From: Maribacter sp. ACAM166
Lineage (GTDB): Bacteria; Bacteroidota; Bacteroidia; Flavobacteriales; Flavobacteriaceae
Direction of reading: 5' to 3'
Length of the DNA: 64,000 nt
NCBI RefSeq assembly: GCF_005771495.1
Contig: NZ_VAUW01000010.1
Coordinates: 1-64,000 of the forward strand
Positions 19,699 to 29,042 of the stretch are shown here, piece after piece. Numbering within the stretch: the stretch's first letter is position 1; the number at the start of each line of letters is the position of its first letter. Below the pieces are notes generated by a model. That model did not search any database and was not told the DNA's origin. It saw only the letters and a program-made list of their open reading frames with translations. The position numbers and the translations under genes were made by a program.

Positions 19699-22482
19699 AT
19701 GGAAGCAGAAAAACTTAACATACTTTACGTAGATGATGAACCAAGTAACATTCGTGTTTTTGAAACGAATTTGAAACGTCATTATACAATTTTCACTGCG
19801 CTATCTGGTGCTGAAGCACTAAAAATACTTGAGAAAAATCATATAAGGCTAATTATTACGAACCAACTCATGCCAAACATATCGGGCATGGAACTGTTAA
19901 AACAGGCCACGTTAAAATGGCCCGATATAAAAAGTATCATGGTAACGGCATACGCTGACATCAATATGGTAAAAGAGGTAAGCAGCGAAATAGGGATATT
20001 CAGTTCTATAAATAAACCTTTTGATTTTGGTGAAATGAAAGCACTAATAGACGGGGCGCTTCAAGTGTACCAAGTACATAACGATGAAAAGAAAGCTTTG
20101 CTATTAATGGAAGAAAAAGCAAATAAATTTCATAATATATTTAAAGCGATAAGTGATGTTTTTATTCGGGTGAATAATGACGGCATCATTGAAATGATAT
20201 CACCGTCCGTTTATGAACTTTTTGGCTATAGACCTGAAGAAGTAATTGGAAAAAATAGTGTGAACGTTTTTATGGATAAAGAAAATGCAACCAACGATTT
20301 TCTTCTAATAAAGGAAACGAGATCTTGCAATAATTTTGAAACAGATCTTTATGCCAAAGATAAATCACGCTTACATGTGTTGGTTAATTTCAGGATACGT
20401 ACTGATGAATTTGATAGGCCCATTGGCATAGACCATTTGATAAGAGATGTAACGCAATTTAAACTACAGCAAAAAACACTTGTGGAAAATGAGCTTAAAC
20501 TCAAAAGCTTTTTCGATATCGCACCGGTGGGTATAATCTTAAATGATATGCAAGGGCATTTCATCGAAATAAATCGAGAGTTTTCAAAGTTTACAGGATA
20601 TTCTATCAATGAACTGAATAAACTTTCTTATTGGGAGTTAACCCCAGATGACTACAGAGTACAAGAACAAATACAGCTCGATTCGTTGGCAAAAATAAAT
20701 AGTTTTGGCCCTTATGAGAAAGAGTATATTCATAGAAACGGACAGCGGTATCCCGTATTGATAAATGGAGTGAAAATAACTGGTAAAAATGGTGAAGACT
20801 TAGTCTGGTCAGTAGTTAAGGATATTACCCGGCAAAAGAAAGCTGACGATACTATTGAAAATCAGCGAGAACGACTTGCATTGGCAGTTAATGCAGCTCA
20901 ATTGGGTATATGGGACTGGGACATTAGTAACAATAGCCTTATTTGGGATGATACTGCATATAGTTTGTATGGCCTAAATAAAAGTGATTTTAGAAAGCCT
21001 TATGATATCTGGGTTTCTCAAATTCATTTTGAGGATAAGACCTATATCGATGCAGAAATTCTTCTAGCTTTAAACGGTGACAAAAGCTTCGATACCGAAT
21101 TTCGGGTTATTTGGCCTGATTATTCTGTACATCACATTCATGCTACTGCCAAGGTGATCCGTGATGATCAGGGCACGGCTATTCGCATGATTGGAACGAA
21201 CAAAGATATTACAGAAAAAAAGGAAGCCAAAATAATGCTAGAGGCTTTACGAGAGGTACAAGCATCATTTATTACAACGTGTAGCTCTCAAATACCTTTC
21301 GATAACCTATTGGATGTTTTGTTGCACACAACAGCTAGTGAATACGGTTTTATTGGTGAAATAGTGGTGGATAAAAACAAAAAACCTACCCTTGAAATAC
21401 AAGCTATAACCAATGTATACCCGAACGAAGAAAAAGGCTCGTTTTACAAAAAAATAACCACTGAAGAATTGAATTTTAAGAACCTTGATGCTCTTTTAAA
21501 ACAAGTAATTACAACTGGTAAACCAATAATTTCCAACGAGCTTTATACTGATCCATATAGCGAGGAGCTTTCTGAACATCATTCTAATCTGGGTAGCTTT
21601 ATGGGTATGCCATTATACAACAACGATAAATTAATCGGTATGGTGGGAGTGTCCAATAGACCTGGGGGCTATAATGATTCGTTCATTGATAAACTAGAGT
21701 TGCTATTAGCCACATGTGCTAACTTGTTCATAGCGAAGCAAAATTTAGCAAATAAGCAAAAGATTCAACAAGAATTAGTTGCCTCAGAAACCATGCTCAA
21801 GACCAAGAACAAAGAATTAGAACAATTTGCCTACATCGCCTCTCACGACTTGCAAGAACCTCTAGACACCGTAAGTTGTTTTGCTAAATTATTAGAAGAA
21901 GAGTATAAAGGCAAATTAGATAGCAATGCCGATCGTTATCTTGATTTCATTCAGCAATCTACCAAGAGAATGAAAAGCTTAATTACAGGCTTACTTGAGT
22001 ATTCGAGAATAGGCGGTAAAAGAAAATTGGAAAAGGTGAATTGCAATAAATTACTGGCATTTATAGAAGAAGACCTGCACGTTCTTATTCAAGAAAAAGA
22101 AGCGGTTATCACTTGCGAAGAACTTCCAGAATTACTGGCCTACCCTATTGAAATGAAACAATTGTTCCAAAACCTCATTAGTAACGCTTTAAAATACAGC
22201 CAACACAATGTTCCCTCCATTATTCATATTTCTACCAAAAAGCTAAAAGATGGCTGGCAATTCAAGTTTATGGACAACGGTATCGGCATTGAAGAAGAGT
22301 TTAAAGAAAAGATTTTTATCATTTTTCAACGCTTACATAACAAAGAAGACTATGAAGGCACTGGTATCGGCCTTGCACAGTGTAGAAAAATTGTTACAAT
22401 GCACAATGGGGAAATTTGGATGAAATCAAATCTAAATGCAGGAAGTGCATTTTATTTCACGATTAAAACAAACGAACAATGA
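19699..22482 (+). CDS. Receiver-PAS-GAF histidine kinase with degenerate receiver
   Basis: 927 residues. In order: N-terminal receiver (1-120), PAS (about 145-265), PAS (about 270-390), PAS_3-type (about 395-515), GAF (about 520-680), HisKA with IASHDLQEPLDTVSCF (phospho-His716) and HATPase_c with DNGIGIEEE and GTGIGLA. The receiver phosphoacceptor position is LIITNQLMPNISG, Asn55 in place of Asp, although VDDE and the conserved Lys (NKPF) remain. No membrane segment is seen. Its stop overlaps the start of the next gene by four bases (ATGA). Confidence 0.9.
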   Translation: MEAEKLNILYVDDEPSNIRVFETNLKRHYTIFTALSGAEALKILEKNHIRLIITNQLMPNISGMELLKQATLKWPDIKSIMVTAYADINMVKEVSSEIGIFSSINKPFDFGEMKALIDGALQVYQVHNDEKKALLLMEEKANKFHNIFKAISDVFIRVNNDGIIEMISPSVYELFGYRPEEVIGKNSVNVFMDKENATNDFLLIKETRSCNNFETDLYAKDKSRLHVLVNFRIRTDEFDRPIGIDHLIRDVTQFKLQQKTLVENELKLKSFFDIAPVGIILNDMQGHFIEINREFSKFTGYSINELNKLSYWELTPDDYRVQEQIQLDSLAKINSFGPYEKEYIHRNGQRYPVLINGVKITGKNGEDLVWSVVKDITRQKKADDTIENQRERLALAVNAAQLGIWDWDISNNSLIWDDTAYSLYGLNKSDFRKPYDIWVSQIHFEDKTYIDAEILLALNGDKSFDTEFRVIWPDYSVHHIHATAKVIRDDQGTAIRMIGTNKDITEKKEAKIMLEALREVQASFITTCSSQIPFDNLLDVLLHTTASEYGFIGEIVVDKNKKPTLEIQAITNVYPNEEKGSFYKKITTEELNFKNLDALLKQVITTGKPIISNELYTDPYSEELSEHHSNLGSFMGMPLYNNDKLIGMVGVSNRPGGYNDSFIDKLELLLATCANLFIAKQNLANKQKIQQELVASETMLKTKNKELEQFAYIASHDLQEPLDTVSCFAKLLEEEYKGKLDSNADRYLDFIQQSTKRMKSLITGLLEYSRIGGKRKLEKVNCNKLLAFIEEDLHVLIQEKEAVITCEELPELLAYPIEMKQLFQNLISNALKYSQHNVPSIIHISTKKLKDGWQFKFMDNGIGIEEEFKEKIFIIFQRLHNKEDYEGTGIGLAQCRKIVTMHNGEIWMKSNLNAGSAFYFTIKTNEQ

Positions 22483-23045
22483 CAAATAAATTAAAACGTA
22501 TTTTACTTGTAGATGATAGTCGAGAGTTTAACTACCTCAACAACTATATAATAAAGAAAAATGGCTGCACAGACCACATACAAGTTGCTGAAAACGGTCA
22601 GCAAGCCCTAGATATATTGAATTTAGGAATTAAGGAAACGAATCTGTTTCCAGACTTAATCTTGCTTGATTTAAACATGCCCTGCATAAATGGGTGGGAG
22701 TTTATGGAAGCGTTTAAAGAACTAAAATTCGATCAAAAAGATGAAATTATAATTGTGATTCTTTCTTCATCCATAAACCCTGAAGACAAAACAAGAGCAG
22801 AAAAGATAAAGGAGGTATCTGGGTTTGTGAATAAACCCCTAACCCCCGAAAAATTTAATATTTTACTAAAAGAGCACTTTAATAGTACACCGGGTCATAC
22901 TGATAAGTTTTCCTCAAATAAAAAGGGTAACGCTCATCAGTTTATGCCGTCTTTGAGCATTAGTGATTTATACAGAAAATTGAATTTTTTACAAGAAAAT
23001 AATGTGGCAAAAAAAAATAGGAAGCCTTTATTCTTTAGCTATTAA
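22479..23045 (+). CDS. Single-domain response regulator (Rcp1-like)
   Basis: 188 residues. A receiver (about 5-140) with VDDSREF, phosphoacceptor Asp64 in LILLDLNMPCINGWEF, Ser in ILSSS and Lys in NKPL, then about 50 residues with no output domain. The long loop before the phosphorylation site resembles phytochrome-partner (Rcp1) regulators. It overlaps the preceding kinase gene (ATGA) and probably receives or shuttles phosphate from it. Its Asp is intact, unlike the receiver of the upstream kinase. Confidence 0.88.
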   Translation: MTNKLKRILLVDDSREFNYLNNYIIKKNGCTDHIQVAENGQQALDILNLGIKETNLFPDLILLDLNMPCINGWEFMEAFKELKFDQKDEIIIVILSSSINPEDKTRAEKIKEVSGFVNKPLTPEKFNILLKEHFNSTPGHTDKFSSNKKGNAHQFMPSLSISDLYRKLNFLQENNVAKKNRKPLFFSY

Positions 23046-23128
23046 ATTTTAAAAGATAGCCTCAAAAAAACGGTCTTATTTATCTAACAGTAGTGCTTTT
23101 TCTTCGAATTAATTTTATGACATTTATT

Positions 23129-24055
23129 ATGAAACACCTTAGTTGCATCGTATTATTATGCTTCACTTTCCTCAGTTTTGGACAGGTGAAAATAGGCAAT
23201 AACATCAACACCATTGATGGTGCATCTATATTGGAGCTTGATAGCCAGACCAAGGCATTTGTTCCTACGCGCATTACCAATCTACAAATGAAAGGAATGA
23301 CACCCTTAAAAGGGGCATTGGTCTACAATATCGATTACGACTGTATATTCACTTTTGATGGTGCAGCATGGAAAAGCCTTTGTAATTCTGGCATAGTGGT
23401 CACTACCGCTATCGCTGGGCCGACCAATAACGAAGCCGGTGATATCTGGATCGATGATACATTCAATCAAGTGAGTGTTTGGAATGGTTTCGCATGGGTT
23501 CTCATAAATACCAACCCGAAAAGTGGCGTAGGGCAACCCTCACCTACTACGGTAACAGATCCTGTGGCCGGCGATATTTATGTAGATCGCACCACTGGCG
23601 GTATGTTCGCTTACAATGGTACGACATGGACTGAAAACAGTATATCTAGTGTTGGGGCCGGCCTTAGTATTTCCCCATCGGGTAATATAGAACTTGGAGG
23701 GGAGTTGACCCACCCTACCGTTATTACTACGAATGCCACGAACACTTTGGCCATTGAAGGGCTTACAGAAGTAACCGACAACACCATAAAGCTACTTGCT
23801 GTCGACGAAACCACCGGAGAACTGCACACTACGTTAGCTAGTTCGTTTATGAAAAGGGAAGAGCTCATTATCATAGCGGTTAACGGACAGCAGGAATTTT
23901 CCACTCCCTTAGCGTTTACCGATCTAAAAAATATAGCTGTCTACCGTAATGGTATAAAAATAGATTTTACCGCTTCAGGAAGCAACCTTATAAAACTGGA
24001 AACCAATGTTATATGCTTTGAAAGCGACGAAATTAGAATCGTTCAATTTTTCTAG
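23129..24055 (+). CDS. Secreted tail-fibre-like protein 1
   Basis: 308 residues from the ATG at 23129; in-frame ATGs at 23093 and 23117 are less likely because MKHLSCIVLLCFTFLSFGQ forms a standard signal peptide. Two related units follow (AGDIWIDDTFNQVSVWNGF and AGDIYVDRTTGGMFAYNGT), of the kind found in phage tail fibres and flavobacterial surface proteins. The last 60 residues (VYRNGIKIDF ... DEIRIVQFF) resemble the end of the next gene product. No T9SS C-terminal domain is recognised. First of four same-strand genes encoding exported proteins; function unknown. Confidence 0.75.
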   Translation: MKHLSCIVLLCFTFLSFGQVKIGNNINTIDGASILELDSQTKAFVPTRITNLQMKGMTPLKGALVYNIDYDCIFTFDGAAWKSLCNSGIVVTTAIAGPTNNEAGDIWIDDTFNQVSVWNGFAWVLINTNPKSGVGQPSPTTVTDPVAGDIYVDRTTGGMFAYNGTTWTENSISSVGAGLSISPSGNIELGGELTHPTVITTNATNTLAIEGLTEVTDNTIKLLAVDETTGELHTTLASSFMKREELIIIAVNGQQEFSTPLAFTDLKNIAVYRNGIKIDFTASGSNLIKLETNVICFESDEIRIVQFF

Positions 24056-24108
24056 AAATCATTAAAATTTTATTAATTATTATTAACTATTACCCTAAAT
24101 TAAATATT

Positions 24109-24810
24109 ATGAACAAAAAGACGTACCAAAATGCATTCAAAACCGGAGTTTTGGCTCTGACACTGCTTACCTTCGGAATAGGTAGCGCACAACAAGTAGT
24201 GGGCGACGCCACCAAACAAGGTGATGTTGTTCCCGGTACTACAGCAACTGCCGGAGCCGTTCGTGTGGTCGACAACAAGGGGACTATTAAGTACCTGCAA
24301 TCCAAAAACGGAATTACCATGCTCTCGAATACGACCGACGATGTAACCACAACGACCTGGCAGTTGGGTGGCGCACTTACAGATGACACCTTTATCGACG
24401 TTGATGGAAATATTTTTGGTCTTGATGGTATCGAGTTGATAGACATCGCGACCGAGAGTGCTTCTTCAGATGCCACGACTGCGTCAAGCGCTGGTACAGG
24501 CACTGGTTACACTATTTTAGTACGGGACGAAGCGACCGGGGCAACTAAAAAGTTATTGGCCACGGATCTAATACAAAGCGGACAGGAAAGCTTTACGGCC
24601 ACAGCGGCGCAAGCGGCCTATCCATTAACGGGCAGCCCGGTATTACCGGCCTTCAGTCAAGTATGGGTTTATAGAAACGGGGCGAAACTAATCGCCAATG
24701 TTGATTATACCGTTGCAACATCTACAGTTACCTTAGTGCCAAATACGACAGTTCCTAATGATTGGGCGGTCTATGACGGTGACGTAATCGAAGTACAATT
24801 TGTGAAGTAA
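24109..24810 (+). CDS. Secreted tail-fibre-like protein 2
   Basis: 233 residues with a signal peptide (about 1-28, ending GIGSAQQ). The body is low in charged residues and rich in Thr, Ala and Gly, as in extended beta structures. The C-terminal 75 residues (VWVYRNGAKLIANVDYTV ... GDVIEVQFVK) form a domain shared with the preceding protein and common at the ends of phage tail-fibre proteins. It begins 53 bp after the preceding gene and is followed by a strong hairpin. Probably a cell-surface or secreted fibre component; partners likely encoded next door. Confidence 0.75.
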   Translation: MNKKTYQNAFKTGVLALTLLTFGIGSAQQVVGDATKQGDVVPGTTATAGAVRVVDNKGTIKYLQSKNGITMLSNTTDDVTTTTWQLGGALTDDTFIDVDGNIFGLDGIELIDIATESASSDATTASSAGTGTGYTILVRDEATGATKKLLATDLIQSGQESFTATAAQAAYPLTGSPVLPAFSQVWVYRNGAKLIANVDYTVATSTVTLVPNTTVPNDWAVYDGDVIEVQFVK

Positions 24811-24819
24811 GTTTCTATT

Positions 24820-24860
24820 GCATAGCGCTGTTCATGATTTTTTGACTAGCGCTATGCTTT
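24820..24860 (+). terminator. Hairpin after second tail-fibre-like gene
   Basis: GCATAGCGCT (24820-24829) and AGCGCTATGC (24848-24857) form a perfect 10-bp stem with an 18-nt loop, followed by TTTATT. It is likely a terminator or transcript-processing hairpin that lowers expression of the two downstream genes relative to the two upstream ones. Confidence 0.65.
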
Positions 24861-25023
24861 ATTACTCTATTTGTTACTACATAAATTTTACGATTTTACG
24901 ATTAAAGAAAAATCAACCCTAGTGCTTTCGTGTTTTTAGACTTCCCTAAAACAAAATTTTTCTATTTAAATACTCGTAGCCATTATTAGAACACGTACCA
25001 AATATCGCTTAAGTACTCTTGCC

Positions 25024-26598
25024 ATGCTCCTATTTTTACAAATTGGGATATATGCACAAGAGAAAATGGTCATTGACCAGAAGGGTACGCTAGTGAATGT
25101 CAGGAATACTATCGTAACTACGGCTGCGACTACCCCTAACGCTCCCCTACAAAATGATATCTGGTTCGATACTACCGCCGAGGTCACTAAAATATATGAT
25201 GGCAGCACTTGGCTGACCATAAATTTAAATGCCCTGGCCAATAAAGAAGACAGCGCCAATAAATCTACGGATACGAATTTAGCCGATGATACCAATACCA
25301 AGTTCCCAACAGAACTCGCAGTAAAAACGTATGTCGATGCACAGCTGGTCACATCAGACGATGACGATATTACGGGAGTATCATTCGACGGAACCAATTT
25401 GAAAGTAGACGAAGGGGAAACCTCGTTCAGTGCAGACCTATCCGGTCTGCGAGATAGTGATTGGTTTCAAGCAAATAGTAACAACACTGCAACCAATATC
25501 AATCAGGATATCTATACCATGGGAAATGTTGGTATAGGCACGAACAATCCACAACGGGGACTTCATATTGCAGGTGAAAACTCGGTTTTACGATTATCTC
25601 GTTCAAGTGATACGGCAGCGATGATCTTTGATCGATACTCGGGTAGTATGAGCAATACCTTGAAATCCTTTCAATTCGGAATGAACGCCTCAGGTGCCGG
25701 AGTAGGTGAATTCTTTTTCGCCGACTATAATGAAAATATAAGCGGTGGTTCCTATACCCGAATGATGACCTTTACCGATGGCAACGAAGTCATACGCTTT
25801 AACCAATATGGTACTGGTAATTTTAGCTCTACCGGATTTTCATATATTCTTGGAGTTGACACTGATGGTGATATCGTCGAAGTCGATTTAAGTAGCTATG
25901 ATTCAGATGCATCTGATGATTTTTCAGGGGATTATAATGATTTAATCAACCAGCCTACTAACAGCACTGTTTCAGGTACTGAAGGCTCTATCTTTTTTGC
26001 GGATACCGATGGTACGCCAACAGAGAACAATGCCGCACTATTTTGGAATGCCAATGATACCAGGCTTGGTATCGGCACCAACAATCCGACCCAGAAACTA
26101 GAAGTGAACGGTACTATAAAAGCCCTAAAAATTTTCAATGGAGATGGTACGCAGGGTAGCCCATCGTACGCGTTCAATGACGATACGGATACAGGTATTT
26201 TCAACGCAGCTACAAATGAAATAGGTATTTCAACTGGTGGCCAAGAGGCTATGAGAATAGATGCCGAACAACGGGTAGGAATCGGGACCAAAACACCAAA
26301 CTCCACACTACATACCAATGGTTCCTTTTCCACAGCCATTATTAAAACAACAGGAGATTTGACCTTAAACGAGACCCACCACACTGTTATTCTGGGTGAA
26401 GATCATGATATCACCCTACCAAGCGCTTCTCAATGTAAAGGACGAATTTATATTATAAAAAACCCGACGAAGCATGATTCGTCAATTAGCGATTTCCTAA
26501 ATAACAAGGGTGATGTTGATAATACATTAAAAAAAGAAGGTCTACTATGGCTACAGAGCGACGGTTCTGATTGGCAAGAACTAACGACTACAAAATGA
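25024..26598 (+). CDS. Secreted tail-fibre-like protein 3, start codon uncertain
   Basis: 524 residues from the first ATG, but that start gives a signal peptide with no basic n-region (MLLFLQIGIYAQE). The same frame is open back to 24970 and encodes IRTRTKYRLSTLA directly before it, a good n-region, so translation may begin at ATT 24985 or a neighbour, or the ATG has been lost. The body has the YDGSTW unit, the AVKTYVDAQL coiled motif and repeated VGIGTNNPQRGLHI / LGIGTNNPTQKLEV / VGIGTKTPNSTLHT units, typical of trimeric tail-fibre stalks preceding S74-type tips. No S74 peptidase is recognised. The stop overlaps the next gene (ATGA). Confidence 0.75.
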   Translation: MLLFLQIGIYAQEKMVIDQKGTLVNVRNTIVTTAATTPNAPLQNDIWFDTTAEVTKIYDGSTWLTINLNALANKEDSANKSTDTNLADDTNTKFPTELAVKTYVDAQLVTSDDDDITGVSFDGTNLKVDEGETSFSADLSGLRDSDWFQANSNNTATNINQDIYTMGNVGIGTNNPQRGLHIAGENSVLRLSRSSDTAAMIFDRYSGSMSNTLKSFQFGMNASGAGVGEFFFADYNENISGGSYTRMMTFTDGNEVIRFNQYGTGNFSSTGFSYILGVDTDGDIVEVDLSSYDSDASDDFSGDYNDLINQPTNSTVSGTEGSIFFADTDGTPTENNAALFWNANDTRLGIGTNNPTQKLEVNGTIKALKIFNGDGTQGSPSYAFNDDTDTGIFNAATNEIGISTGGQEAMRIDAEQRVGIGTKTPNSTLHTNGSFSTAIIKTTGDLTLNETHHTVILGEDHDITLPSASQCKGRIYIIKNPTKHDSSISDFLNNKGDVDNTLKKEGLLWLQSDGSDWQELTTTK

Positions 26599-27758
26599 TA
26601 TCGAAGTTTTATATTTTTATGGTATTCGTAAGTTGCATTTTCAACTGTTCTTCGGTAAAATGCCAGAATACACTTCGCAATTTCGGGAACCTTAAACTTT
26701 TAAATGAGGCCCAGATGGGGTTTCATGTAAATCTGGTCAATGATGGTACATTTGATGAAAACTCGGGGCGTGTAGGCTTTTTTGGCGAAAACGGGTTTCT
26801 GACCGTTTCGGGTGCGTTTCGTCCAATTTTTTATGATATGGAGGTTATGGTCGCCGATGATCTTATGCTTGAAGTCGGTGTTGGGGTAACCAATAACCTG
26901 AACCTTATTCTGGGAGACATCAATACACCAAGATCATTTTTAGATGTCAATTTAGACTTTATCGACCAAGCCTTCTATTCAGGGCTGTCAGATACTACAA
27001 AAATTGATGGCTACGCTTCACTTACACATAAAAAAGATTTCACCTTTCCCGTAGGTTATGGCAACGAATTCAAACCCTTACAGTTACTTTCAGAAGATAT
27101 AAATGCCAGCGCAAAGTGCGCTTACTTTCAAGAAGACCCCAACTACCCAACAAGCATTATGTCATCCTATCCTACTGAAAAGCGCACGGCTAAGGTAACA
27201 GCCGTGAGTCCGTATGAGTTTTGGGATTTAGAAGCTATAGTACCTTCAAGGGTACGACTATTCTGGAATCAGAACAGTCGCTTGGAAAACGTTGTAGAAC
27301 AACTAAAAAACTTACGGGTGGTCGGTTGGCACATAGAAAAAGATACTTGGGTAAGTCTGGGCATCACAATGGTTTCAGGAGATCTGCAATCAGGCACTAT
27401 TACCTCAGCTATTTTTGACCCCCAAGAGTATGGTGCTATTACGTTTGGTAGCCTAGACAACAAGGCTGTTGCAGATTTAGGAAACTATCTTTTAACACCG
27501 AACGGCGATGGCGTTAATGACGTTTTATATTTAGATGCAATTTCACTTTCCCCGGGCAATAATTCGCTTCAAATCTATAATCGTTGGGGGCGATTGGTCT
27601 ATGAGGCCGAAGATTACCAAAATAATTTTGACGGATTTGCCAATGTAAATTGGGTAATCGAAAGAAACAGAGGGCTTCCCGAAGGGGTCTATTTTTACAT
27701 TTTAAAATTGCATGATATCAATTTTTCACATCAAGGGTATTTGGCCATCTACAGGTAA
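26595..27758 (+). CDS. T9SS type-B sorted surface protein ending the tail-fibre-like cluster
   Basis: 387 residues from ATG 26595, which overlaps the previous stop (ATGA); the upstream in-frame ATG at 26571 lies inside the preceding gene and precedes a hydrophilic stretch. The signal peptide is MISKFYIFMVFVSCIFNCSS, followed by a beta-rich body. A C-terminal gliding-motility type-B domain (about 305-387) has LTPNGDGVNDVLYL, IYNRWGRLVYE and PEGVYFYILKL, marking export through the type IX system. It is the only one of the four genes with this domain, so it may anchor or escort the fibre-like proteins. Confidence 0.85.
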   Translation: MISKFYIFMVFVSCIFNCSSVKCQNTLRNFGNLKLLNEAQMGFHVNLVNDGTFDENSGRVGFFGENGFLTVSGAFRPIFYDMEVMVADDLMLEVGVGVTNNLNLILGDINTPRSFLDVNLDFIDQAFYSGLSDTTKIDGYASLTHKKDFTFPVGYGNEFKPLQLLSEDINASAKCAYFQEDPNYPTSIMSSYPTEKRTAKVTAVSPYEFWDLEAIVPSRVRLFWNQNSRLENVVEQLKNLRVVGWHIEKDTWVSLGITMVSGDLQSGTITSAIFDPQEYGAITFGSLDNKAVADLGNYLLTPNGDGVNDVLYLDAISLSPGNNSLQIYNRWGRLVYEAEDYQNNFDGFANVNWVIERNRGLPEGVYFYILKLHDINFSHQGYLAIYR

Positions 27759-28123
27759 CACCACAGTCTTAGCTCCCTTTTTTAAAACGTTGATGTTAAG
27801 AATCACTATGTGCGTTCAACCCATTTTAAAAAATGAGCCCTGCGATAAGCCTAACAACCACCCTTTGGCAAGCCTTTTATTTCAAGAAGTTTTAAATGTA
27901 GGTTCGGATCTCTGTACAGATCGCAAGAAGCCTTCCACAAATAGAGGCCCTATTTCATGCATTCACAGCATATTTAGAGTTCATTTAAACTATAGGTTTT
28001 CTTGGTCTTCATCAGTTTCGTTTAATTTCAGAACTGGTAACAAAGGAAATTTATTAGTACATTATATAGTTAAAGTTCAATCGGTCAGAATCTAATCAAC
28101 AAAACGACAGATTCAAATAATAA
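27759..28123. other. Intergenic region before ECF sigma
   Basis: 365 bp. A frame overlapping the preceding gene end (27712-28095) has no domain and is rejected. The region must hold the ECF sigma promoter. A TGTGAC-N16-GTA site like those downstream is not present; the closest match is GTAAC-N15-GTA ending near 28060. Confidence 0.4.
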
Positions 28124-28741
28124 ATGTCAGTACTCAAAACGCTTATTTTAGTATTTGTAGGCTCCAAAAAGGAATCGTACCTCACCTTGGCAAAAAAGAT
28201 GAGCGATGGGGAGCTGGTCGATAAAATAAATGCCTCAAAAGACAGTCAACTTTTTGGTATTCTTTATGACCGTTATGGTAACAAGGTCTATAACAAGTGC
28301 TTTAGTTTTGCTAAAAATGATAGTGATGCAAAAGATCTCACACAAGAAATTTTCCTAAAAGTCTTTTTAAAATTACAACTTTTCAATAGTGATAAGGCAT
28401 CTTTCTCCACATGGTTGTACGTCATGGTCTATAACTTTTGCATTAATTACGTGAACAGGGACAAAAAGAAAGAAAACAGGTCGGAACCTCTGGATGCCCA
28501 TGAGTATCATTTAAGTGAGGAAAACGTTGAAATCGATGAGATAAACACCTTAAATGCCGAAAAACTTACCAAGGCTCTTGAATTATTAGCCCCTGAAGAA
28601 AAATCACTTTTACTATTAAAATATCAAGATGATGTTTCTATCAAAGAATTACAAGCTTCCTTTGACGTTGGTGAAAGTGCCATAAAAATGAGATTGAACA
28701 GAGCCAAGGCAAAAGTTGTAAAAATTTATGATACACTTTAA
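28124..28741 (+). CDS. ECF RNA polymerase sigma-70 factor, probable envelope-stress type
   Basis: 205 residues; a start at Met26 (MSDGELVDKI) is also possible and would give a more usual length. Region 2 has FGILYDRYGNKVYNKCF, DAKDLTQEIFLKVFLKL and FSTWLYVMVYNFCINYVNRD. Region 4 has LEKLAPEE-like LELLAPEEKSLLLLKYQDDV and the recognition helix VGESAIKMRLNRAKAKV. No FecR or membrane anti-sigma gene adjoins; instead a 59-residue protein starts 2 bp after the stop. It may direct the TGTGAC-N16-GTA promoters found downstream. Confidence 0.9.
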   Translation: MSVLKTLILVFVGSKKESYLTLAKKMSDGELVDKINASKDSQLFGILYDRYGNKVYNKCFSFAKNDSDAKDLTQEIFLKVFLKLQLFNSDKASFSTWLYVMVYNFCINYVNRDKKKENRSEPLDAHEYHLSEENVEIDEINTLNAEKLTKALELLAPEEKSLLLLKYQDDVSIKELQASFDVGESAIKMRLNRAKAKVVKIYDTL

Positions 28742-28743
28742 AT

Positions 28744-28923
28744 ATGAAAGAGAATATTTTCAAACAAATAGAAACAGATAAGAAACTTCCAGAAGAAGCA
28801 AAAGAGGAATTGGTATCAAATATCGAGACGGCTAAATTATTCCAAAGCTTTACCGAACTTTTTGGTACTGAATATTTATCCGTTTTAAAAGACTTCTTCA
28901 AAAATGATAAAAAGGAAGAATGA
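28744..28923 (+). CDS. Small helical protein coupled to the ECF sigma gene
   Basis: 59 residues, ATG 28744 to TGA 28921-28923, beginning 2 bp after the sigma stop. Charged and helical throughout (KKLPEEAKEELVSNIETAKL), with no membrane segment. Its core EELVSNIETAKLFQSFTELF aligns with DLRNTVLSDIEDAKLLMHLT of the 63-residue protein encoded at 29043, so the two are paralogs. Tight coupling to a sigma factor that lacks an anti-sigma neighbour makes a regulatory role (soluble anti-sigma or sigma partner) plausible but unproven. Confidence 0.75.
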   Translation: MKENIFKQIETDKKLPEEAKEELVSNIETAKLFQSFTELFGTEYLSVLKDFFKNDKKEE

Positions 28924-28967
28924 TTATAGCATTAGCGCTTATTCTAAATAACAAATAAACGTTTTGA

Positions 28968-28992
28968 TGTGACCTTTTCATTTATCTGGGTA
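28968..28992 (+). promoter_or_regulatory. Candidate ECF promoter, site 1 (TGTGAC-N16-GTA)
   Basis: TGTGAC at 28968-28973, 16 bp, then GTA at 28990-28992, ending 50 bp before the start of the small protein/MscS unit. The same elements with the same spacing recur at 30108 and 31089. This is read as the -35 and -10 of an ECF-type promoter. Confidence 0.6.
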
Positions 28993-29042
28993 ATAAGCTA
29001 TAAGAAGGCTGCAATCGTTTAATTCCCCAAAAGTGTGAACGT

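Noticed and set aside
27712-28095. 127-codon frame overlapping the end of the T9SS type-B protein gene
   Set aside because: Overlaps a confident gene, low-complexity composition and no recognisable domain.
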